DNA of 64,000 nucleotides from an uncultured Bacteroidales bacterium (GTDB taxonomy: Bacteria; Bacteroidota; Bacteroidia; Bacteroidales; UBA932): NCBI GenBank assembly GCA_934725015.1, contig CAKVAS010000013.1, forward strand, positions 15,193-79,192, written 5' to 3'. The position numbers and the translations under genes are program-made. The notes under the pieces are model-generated. The model searched no databases and was not told the origin of the DNA. It saw only the letters and a list, made by a program, of their open reading frames with translations. Below, in pieces: positions 58,659-64,000 of the stretch (its first letter is position 1; the number at the start of each line of letters is the position of its first letter).

Positions 58659-58777
58659 GGATAAAGAAAAAGATGGGATGCAAGGCGCACGGTGAAGCCA
58701 AATACCGCAGCAACCTTATGGTTGTGAGGATTTTGGCAAATCGCGCAACGAAGCAGACCGCTTTTTCTTCGCCTTTT
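58656..58777. repeat. Palindromic gene-end repeat (family A), full copy
   Basis: Outer arms AAAGGATAAAGAAAAAG and CTTTTTCTTCGCCTTT, centre GCAACC-TTAT-GGTTGT, inner arms GAAGCCAAATACC and GGATTTTGGCAAAT. The right end overlaps the stop codon of rnfA (58776-58778). Confidence 0.88.
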
Positions 58778-59375
58778 ACACCAATCCGGAGAAGCCCATA
58801 AAGGCCATCGCCATGATGCTGGCCGTGATGAGCGCAATCGGAATGCCCCGGAAGGACTTAGGGACATCGTTCAGCGCGAGGTTCTCGCGGATGCCGGCGA
58901 AGAGAATCATCGCGAGACCGTAGCCGAGAGACGTCGAGAACGCATAGACGAGCGACTCGGCGAGGTTCAGCATATGAGGCTCGCCGCCGAAAGTGAACTC
59001 CTTGGTGACCACGATGAGGGCGACGCCGAGGACGGCGCAGTTGGTCGTGATGAGCGGGAGGAAAATTCCGAGAGCCGAATAGAGCGCCGGGCTCACCTTC
59101 TTGAGGACAATCTCGACCATCTGCACGAGAGCCGCAATCACGAGAATGAACGCGATGGTCTGAAGGAACTCGATGTGGAGCGGCGCAAGCACATAGACCT
59201 GAAGAAGATAGGTGACGAGCGTCGAAAGGGTTATCACGAAGCAGACCGCGCCGGACATTCCCACTGCCGTCGAGAGCTTGTTGGAGACTCCGAGGAACGG
59301 ACAGATTCCGAGGAACTGCGAAAGGAGGATATTATTTACGAATATCGCAGAAATGATGATTATTAAATATTCCAT
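58776..59375 (-). CDS. rnfA: Rnf complex subunit RnfA
   Basis: A 199-aa six-helix membrane protein. It begins 'MEYLIIIISAIFVNNILLSQFLGICPFLGVSNKL' (in two pieces), the RnfA/NqrE signature with a Cys in 'GICPFLG' that with RnfE coordinates an intramembrane iron-sulfur centre; 'ITTNCAVLGVAL' carries the second Cys. It is part of the ferredoxin:NAD+ oxidoreductase that couples electron transfer to Na+ or H+ pumping. Last gene of rnfBCDGEA, 14 bp after rnfE. Confidence 0.94.
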   Translation of the reverse strand: MEYLIIIISAIFVNNILLSQFLGICPFLGVSNKLSTAVGMSGAVCFVITLSTLVTYLLQVYVLAPLHIEFLQTIAFILVIAALVQMVEIVLKKVSPALYSALGIFLPLITTNCAVLGVALIVVTKEFTFGGEPHMLNLAESLVYAFSTSLGYGLAMILFAGIRENLALNDVPKSFRGIPIALITASIMAMAFMGFSGLV

Positions 59376-59389
59376 AATTCCGTTCTCCC

Positions 59390-59974
59390 CTATTTTTTAG
59401 CTGTGATTTTTCTGAAAAGCACGATGAGGTAGCCGAGCACCATGAAGGCTCCCGGAGCGAGGACGAAGACGAGGATGCCGTCGCCGGGAATGAACTTCCA
59501 GCCGAATGCGGAACCGTTTCCGAGAATCTCGCGGATGAGTCCGAGGATGGTGAGGGCGACGGTGAATCCGAGCCCGATGCCTATTCCGTCACAGGCGGAC
59601 TCGGCCACGGTGTGCTTGTTGGCGAAGGCCTCGGCACGTCCGAGAACGATGCAGTTCACCACGATGAGCGGGATGAACAGCCCGAGGGTCTCATAGATGG
59701 CCGGGACATAGGCCTGCATCAGGAACTGGAGCAGGGTCACGAACGTCGCGATGATGACGATGTATGACGGGATGCGCACCTTGTCCGGAATGAAGCGGGC
59801 AACGGCGGAAATCGCCATGTTGGAAAGTATGAGCACGAACATCGTGGCGAGCCCCATGCTCATTCCGTTGATTGCAGAGGTGGTCGTCGCCAGCGTCGGA
59901 CACATTCCGAGAAGGAGCACGAACGTAGGGTTCTCCTTGACGAGACCGTTAAGTATATATTTCAGCTTACTCAT
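59390..59974 (-). CDS. rnfE: Rnf complex subunit RnfE
   Basis: A 194-aa membrane protein related to RnfA/NqrD. ATG 59974 (MSKLKYILNGLVKENPTFVL) is the usual start and overlaps the rnfG stop by 8 bp; an ATG at 59992 would lengthen the overlap. Motifs 'LLLGMCPTLATTTSAING' and 'PLIVVNCIVLGRAEAFA' supply the two Cys of the intramembrane cluster. Order and spacing show co-transcription. Confidence 0.93.
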   Translation of the reverse strand: MSKLKYILNGLVKENPTFVLLLGMCPTLATTTSAINGMSMGLATMFVLILSNMAISAVARFIPDKVRIPSYIVIIATFVTLLQFLMQAYVPAIYETLGLFIPLIVVNCIVLGRAEAFANKHTVAESACDGIGIGLGFTVALTILGLIREILGNGSAFGWKFIPGDGILVFVLAPGAFMVLGYLIVLFRKITAKK

Positions 59975-60566
59975 TGTCTTTTCCTCCTTCATTGTTGTTT
60001 TCCACTTCTCCCGTCAGGACCTTGGAGATCGAGACCGCAAGGGCCACGGCGTCGGTGTAGGCACGCGAGGTGATTGTGGCTGCGGTAATCGCGTCGATGT
60101 CGCCGCCGTCCTTCTTCACGGAAAGCTTCTTTGCGGACGGGTCGAGGTTTCTGAACTGGTCCGCGAAGGCCGGCTCGGTGCACTTCGCCCCGAGTCCGGG
60201 GGTCTCGCTGTGGGAAAGGGTCTTGGTGTTATAGACCGTGCCGTCCGGAAGAACGCCCACCATGAGGCTTACCGGGCCGCCGAATCCGCCGACAGCAGAC
60301 TTGATTGCATAGCCGAGAACGGCCCCGGTGCTGTCCGCCACCTCATAGTATGAGTATGTCTTGCCGTCGAGGGCCACGCTTTTCTCTTCCGAAAGCGTCG
60401 CGAATGCAGGAAGCACCTCGGAAATCGCTCCGCTGAGCTTGTCGGCGTTCGCCTGCTCGATAGGAGCCTTGGTGAGCGCATAGACGCCTGCCAGGAGCGC
60501 GGAGCATATAACGCAGATGAGCGTCAGGCAGACCACCATATTCTTGAATGTAGATTTCATTGCCAT
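59967..60566 (-). CDS. rnfG: Rnf complex FMN-binding subunit RnfG
   Basis: A 199-aa periplasmic subunit with one N-terminal membrane helix ('NMVVCLTLICVICSALLAGVYALT', in pieces). The FMN-binding domain ends with the flavinylation motif 'DAITAATITSRAYTDAV', the Thr of AAT being the expected site of covalent FMN attached by ApbE. 'FGGPVSLMVGVLPDGTVYN' and 'ETPGLGAKC' are typical RnfG/NqrC elements. Starts 3 bp after the rnfD stop. Confidence 0.93.
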   Translation of the reverse strand: MAMKSTFKNMVVCLTLICVICSALLAGVYALTKAPIEQANADKLSGAISEVLPAFATLSEEKSVALDGKTYSYYEVADSTGAVLGYAIKSAVGGFGGPVSLMVGVLPDGTVYNTKTLSHSETPGLGAKCTEPAFADQFRNLDPSAKKLSVKKDGGDIDAITAATITSRAYTDAVALAVSISKVLTGEVENNNEGGKDNE

Positions 60567-60569
60567 GGC

Positions 60570-61541
60570 CTATTTCCTCCCGTATTTTCTCTGATGGAAC
60601 GCCTTGTTGATGAGGGGAACCGTCATGTTCATGATGAGGATGGCGAAGGAAACGCCCTCCGGATATGCCCCGTAGTAGCGGATGAGCATGGTCAGAAGGC
60701 CGATGCCTACGCCATAGACGACTCCGCCCCAGTTGCTCATAGGCGAAGTCACATAGTCGGTCGCCATGAAGATGGAGCCGAGGAGAAGACCGCCGGTGAG
60801 AAGGTTGAAGACGATGAAATGTCCCACGCCCATCGCAGGAGCCGTAACGAGTCCGAGCACCAGCGCGAAGACAGCCACGGTGCCGAGAATGGAAAGGGTA
60901 ATCCACGGCTTGATGACCTTGCGGCAGAGGAGATAGACAAAGCCGGCAAGGAGCGCGATTGCGGAGAGCTCTCCCGTTGAACCGCCGCAGGTGTTTATCA
61001 GAAGCGTCTTCCAGTCGAGCGTGCCGAGGGCTGAGATGCCCTGCTCGTTGAGAACACCGAGGAGCGTAGGGCCTGAAACGGCGTCAACGCTTCCGAAGAC
61101 TCCGGTAGGGGTGTATGCCCAGTCGGTCATATAGACCGGGAACGAGAGGAGCAGGAACACGCGCGCGGCGATTGCCGGGTTGAAGATGTTCTGTCCGAGT
61201 CCTCCGAACGTCATCTTCACGACGCCGATTGCAATCACGGCGCCGATGACGAGCACCCACCAAGGGCATGACACCGGAACGTTGAGAGCGAGGAGAATAC
61301 CCGTCACGACGGCTGAAAGGTCGGTTATCGAAAGGGGCTTCTTCAGCAGGAACCTGTTGATGAGATACTCGATGCCGACACAGGAAACGACGCTGACCGC
61401 GAGCAGGAGAAGCTCCTTCCAGCCGTAGAGAAGGCAGGAGAGAATCACCGCCGGCATCAGCGCAATGATCACGTCCAGCATGAGCCTTCTGGTGGAAAGC
61501 TCGCTGTGGATGTGGGGTGATGGCGAAACTATCTTGTTCAT
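60570..61541 (-). CDS. rnfD: Rnf complex subunit RnfD
   Basis: A 323-aa integral membrane subunit from ATG 61541 (MNKIVSPSPHIHSELSTRRL); the upstream open frame falls in rnfC and is discarded. RnfD/NqrB features are 'SPHIHSELSTRRLMLDVIIALMP' (in pieces), 'GGLGQNIFNPAIAARVFLL', the candidate FMN-Thr site 'DAVSGPTLLG' (often SGAT; here Pro replaces Ala), 'GSTGELSAIALLAG' and 'FMATDYVTSPMSNWG'. It lies between rnfC and rnfG with short gaps. Confidence 0.93.
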   Translation of the reverse strand: MNKIVSPSPHIHSELSTRRLMLDVIIALMPAVILSCLLYGWKELLLLAVSVVSCVGIEYLINRFLLKKPLSITDLSAVVTGILLALNVPVSCPWWVLVIGAVIAIGVVKMTFGGLGQNIFNPAIAARVFLLLSFPVYMTDWAYTPTGVFGSVDAVSGPTLLGVLNEQGISALGTLDWKTLLINTCGGSTGELSAIALLAGFVYLLCRKVIKPWITLSILGTVAVFALVLGLVTAPAMGVGHFIVFNLLTGGLLLGSIFMATDYVTSPMSNWGGVVYGVGIGLLTMLIRYYGAYPEGVSFAILIMNMTVPLINKAFHQRKYGRK

Positions 61542-61558
61542 ATTTCTTGAGTTTCTTA

Positions 61559-62947
61559 TTATTTTTTTGCGGCGGCTGCAGCAGCGGCGCGTCCGCGGAT
61601 AATCTTTATTACATCGCCCTTGGCAAGACGGATTATGTCCAGAAGAGGTATGTTCGCCGGACAGGTGTAGAGGCAGCACCCGCACTCGATGCAGTCCTGA
61701 ACGGCGTTAGCCTCCAGCTCGTCCGTCATTCCGTGCCTTGCAAGCCTGTTGAGAAGGAACGGTTCGAGCCCCATAGGGCAGGCGTCAGCGCACTTTCCGC
61801 AGCGGATGCAGTTGGATTCAGGCTTTCTTGCCGTCTGCTCTTCGGTAAGATATAGCAGCGAAGAAGAACCCTTCACCGTGCAGGCGTCGAGGTTGGCGAT
61901 GGCCTTTCCCATCATCGGGCCGCCGGAAACAATCTTCGCGGCCTGCTCCGGGACCCCTCCGGCATATTCGGCGATGTAGGAGAGCGGCATACCGATGCGG
62001 AAGAGATAGTTGTGCTGACGCTCCTTGCCGAGGCAGTCGCCGGTGATGGTCATCGTGTTGGTAATCAGAGGCATATTCTTCTGAACGGCCTCATAGACGG
62101 CAAGCGATGTGGCAACGTTCTGAACCACCGCGCCGACATCTATCGGAAGACCCATTGACTTAACCTCGCGTCCCATCACGGCCGCGATGAGCTGCTTCTC
62201 ACCGCCCTGCGGGTATTTCTTCTTGAGAACCTGAACCCTGATTCCCTGATAGTCGGCGGAAGAGGCTGCAAGTTCAGCGACAGCCGCTGTCATTGCAGCA
62301 ATCGCCTCCGGCTTGTTCTCCTCTATGCCGATGACTGCCGGGCAACCTCCGAGCACCTTCTTCATGAGGGCCGCGCCGATTACAATCTCGCGGCTGCGCT
62401 CAATCATGATGCGGTTGTCCGAGGTGAGGTAAGGCTCGCACTCCGCTCCGTTGAGAATCAGGCAGTCGGCCTTCTTTCCCGGAGGCGGGCAGAGTTTCAC
62501 ATGAGTCGGGAAAGTCGCTCCGCCGAGTCCGACAACGCCGTTGGACTTGATGCGGTCGATGATGAACGCATTGTCAGCCGGGATTGCCGTGACAATGTCC
62601 TTGGTGGTGTCGATTCCGTCTGCCCAGACTTCTTCTTCAGCCACAGTTATCTCGATGTGTGTCATCCAGTTGCCGGCGAGGTCCTGACGAGGCGCGATGG
62701 CCTTGACGGTTCCGGTCACCGGAGAATGCACGAAAGCGGAAATGAATCCGCCCGGTTCGGCTATCACCTGTCCTGTCTTCACCTCGGCTCCGACCTCGAC
62801 CACCGGCTTTGCCGGAGCGCCGAGATGCTGCGCCATGGAGACATAGACAGTCTTCGGAAGAGGGAGTACCTCAATCCGGCAGGATGCCGAAATCTTGCTG
62901 TCGTTCGGGTGTGTTCCACCTATCTTGAATGTCTTCTTTTTCATCAC
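61559..62947 (-). CDS. rnfC: Rnf complex NADH-binding subunit RnfC
   Basis: A 462-aa peripheral subunit that reacts with NAD(H). It has an N-terminal lipoyl-like domain ('GGFISAFVHSPVTGTVKAI'), the flavin/NADH-binding 'GVVGLGGATFPTHVKL' and 'LILNGAECEPYLTSDNR', and two 4Fe-4S motifs near the C-terminus: 'CIRCGKCADACP' and 'CIECGCCLYTCP'. It lacks the long Ala-rich C-terminal tail of the enterobacterial form. Its start overlaps the rnfB stop by 4 bp (ATGA). Confidence 0.95.
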   Translation of the reverse strand: MMKKKTFKIGGTHPNDSKISASCRIEVLPLPKTVYVSMAQHLGAPAKPVVEVGAEVKTGQVIAEPGGFISAFVHSPVTGTVKAIAPRQDLAGNWMTHIEITVAEEEVWADGIDTTKDIVTAIPADNAFIIDRIKSNGVVGLGGATFPTHVKLCPPPGKKADCLILNGAECEPYLTSDNRIMIERSREIVIGAALMKKVLGGCPAVIGIEENKPEAIAAMTAAVAELAASSADYQGIRVQVLKKKYPQGGEKQLIAAVMGREVKSMGLPIDVGAVVQNVATSLAVYEAVQKNMPLITNTMTITGDCLGKERQHNYLFRIGMPLSYIAEYAGGVPEQAAKIVSGGPMMGKAIANLDACTVKGSSSLLYLTEEQTARKPESNCIRCGKCADACPMGLEPFLLNRLARHGMTDELEANAVQDCIECGCCLYTCPANIPLLDIIRLAKGDVIKIIRGRAAAAAAAKK

Positions 62948-63909
62948 TTTTCCTCCTCCTTAACGGTTTTGTTCTCTGCCGGAGCCGTCTCAGCAGGCTT
63001 TGCGACAGGCTCGGCCACCGGTTTCGCAGCCGGAGCCGCAGCTGTGGCGGCGGCCGGAGCGGCAGGCTTCGGAGCGGGCTTTACGGCCGGCTTAGGGAAA
63101 TTGACGTCATGGATGGCACCTGTAGGGCACTCGACGACACATTTGCGGCACAGCCTGCACTTGCTGAAGTCTATGTATGCCAGGTTGTTTTCAACCGTAA
63201 TCGCACCGTGAGGGCAGACCTTGAAGCACTTTCCGCATCCGATGCAGGCAGCCTTGCAGGCCTTGCGCGCCACCGCGCCCTTGTCCTTATTGATGCATGA
63301 GACGAACACGCGCATATTGCGCGGTCCCTTGGCCCGAAGCTCGATGACGTTCTTCGGGCAGGCCTTCACGCACGCGCCGCAGGCCGTGCACTTGTCCTGG
63401 TCCACCTCCGGCAGTCCGGTTTCCGGATTCATGTGAATGGCGTCGAACTGGCAGGCGGCGACGCAGTCGCCGCAGCCGAGGCAGCCGTAGGAGCAGCCCG
63501 TGTCGCCGCTGTAGAGGGAAGCCTTCACGCGGCACGACTGAACTCCGTCGTAGGTCGAAGTCCTCGGGCGGTTCCCGCATGAGCCGTTGCAGCGGACGAC
63601 GGCCACCATCGGAGCCTTTTCCGCCACGGTCATTCCGAGAATGGCGGCGACCTTCTTCATGGTCTCGTTTCCGCCGACAGGACAGTAGTTGTTGTCGAGG
63701 TTCTCGGCCTCGACACAGGATGTTGCGAACGCCCGGCAGCCTGCAAATCCGCAGCCGCCGCAGTTCGCGCCCGGCATCACGGCCTCAACCTCGTCTATCC
63801 TCGGGTCTTCCTCCACCTTGAACTTCTTCGCCACAAGGTAGATTGAGACCGAAAGCAGCAGACCGAGGGCGGTGATGACGGCAATGGTCCAAATAATCGC
63901 GTTTACCAT
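62944..63909 (-). CDS. rnfB: Rnf complex ferredoxin subunit RnfB
   Basis: A 321-aa subunit that accepts electrons from ferredoxin. One N-terminal membrane helix ('IIWTIAVITALGLLLSVSIY') is followed by the four-Cys motif 'GANCGGCGFAGC...CPVGG' and three or four 4Fe-4S motifs ('CLGCGDCVAACQ', 'CTACGACVKACP', 'CIGCGKCFKVCP', 'CRLCRKCVVECP'). A 50-residue C-terminal tail made of Pro, Ala, Lys and Val ends 'KTVKEEEK' and is likely disordered. First gene of the operon in the window; no convincing -7 element was found in the 90 bp upstream. Confidence 0.95.
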   Translation of the reverse strand: MVNAIIWTIAVITALGLLLSVSIYLVAKKFKVEEDPRIDEVEAVMPGANCGGCGFAGCRAFATSCVEAENLDNNYCPVGGNETMKKVAAILGMTVAEKAPMVAVVRCNGSCGNRPRTSTYDGVQSCRVKASLYSGDTGCSYGCLGCGDCVAACQFDAIHMNPETGLPEVDQDKCTACGACVKACPKNVIELRAKGPRNMRVFVSCINKDKGAVARKACKAACIGCGKCFKVCPHGAITVENNLAYIDFSKCRLCRKCVVECPTGAIHDVNFPKPAVKPAPKPAAPAAATAAAPAAKPVAEPVAKPAETAPAENKTVKEEEK

Positions 63910-64000
63910 AAATTATATATATAACCTAAGTATATGACAAAAATTTGAAAATATCAATTCGATAACGGTTTGTGTGGTTCAGAAGGCACTGTGCGATGTA
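63910..64000. other. Upstream region of rnf, window end
   Basis: AT-rich, with a minus-strand TTTTTG near 63940 but no TAnnTTTG at proper spacing. No gene is visible before the window ends. Confidence 0.4.

Noticed and set aside
58292..58867. 191-codon minus-strand frame between rnfA and the small acidic gene
   Set aside because: It crosses a terminator hairpin, a tandem repeat and a family A palindrome and overlaps rnfA out of frame; not coding.

Overview
The window is a GC-rich stretch (high fifties percent by eye) of a Bacteroidales-type chromosome, probably from an uncultured gut lineage related to Rikenellaceae/Alistipes-like organisms. The evidence is two SusC/SusD pairs, many lipoprotein signals of the SusD type, a fimbrillin-like protein, DUF1573 and BACON proteins, a ParE of the Bacteroidetes type, an Rnf operon, and promoters that fit the Bacteroidetes consensus (TTTG about 19-20 bp before TAnnTTTG). 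No rRNA, tRNA, CRISPR array or complete insertion sequence was seen.

Layout. 1-4.7 kb: the end of a DUF1573 protein, a His-rich heavy-metal exporter, parE and an acyltransferase. 4.7-27.5 kb: a polysaccharide utilisation locus (PUL). A minus-strand operon runs from 23.9 to 5.8 kb: beta-helix protein, lipoprotein aldose epimerase, BACON lipoprotein, SusC1, SusD1, SusC2, SusD2, DUF1735/4361-like lipoprotein, GH50-like glycosidase and SGNH esterase. It is bracketed by two closely related 344-aa GntR regulators of the FucR type (4.75 and 26.4 kb). A divergent promoter pair at 24.2-24.35 kb drives the PUL one way, and a 58-aa peptide gene plus a fimbrillin/beta-helix lipoprotein the other way. 27.5-36.5 kb: a plus-strand sugar catabolic operon (aldo/keto reductase, MFS transporter, fucose/arabinose-isomerase-like protein, a large mannose-6-phosphate-isomerase-like protein, ROK kinase, GH3 lipoprotein). 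The transporter promoter carries the same operator-like sequence as the PUL promoters, so sugar release and catabolism look co-regulated.

36.6-46 kb: an AAA-ATPase/PD-(D/E)XK protein, then an AraC regulator divergent from a three-gene RND efflux system. 46-52.6 kb: a flavodoxin, the remnant of an AAA_14 ATPase, and a second sugar cluster (sugar:H+ symporter, Tat-signal DUF4434 protein, AGE epimerase) divergent from a ROK/NagC-type regulator. 52.6-58.3 kb: an Rpn-type nuclease, a lipoprotein PepT-like peptidase, and a 904-aa lipoprotein sensor with a beta-propeller and an unassigned cytoplasmic domain. 58.8-63.9 kb: rnfBCDGEA.

The least explained content lies between genes. (i) A dispersed imperfect palindrome of about 110-120 bp has five full copies and one truncated copy. 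Every copy abuts the 3' end of a gene, and the inner arms differ between copies but stay complementary within each copy. (ii) Three tandem arrays are built from the left half of a short 'GTCATTTCGA...GAGAAATCT' palindrome. (iii) A repeated 5' leader carrying short ORFs lies upstream of parE and of the PUL, with a fragment upstream of the AraC gene. (iv) A direct-repeat operator is shared by three promoters. (v) Twin palindromes precede the RND permease gene.
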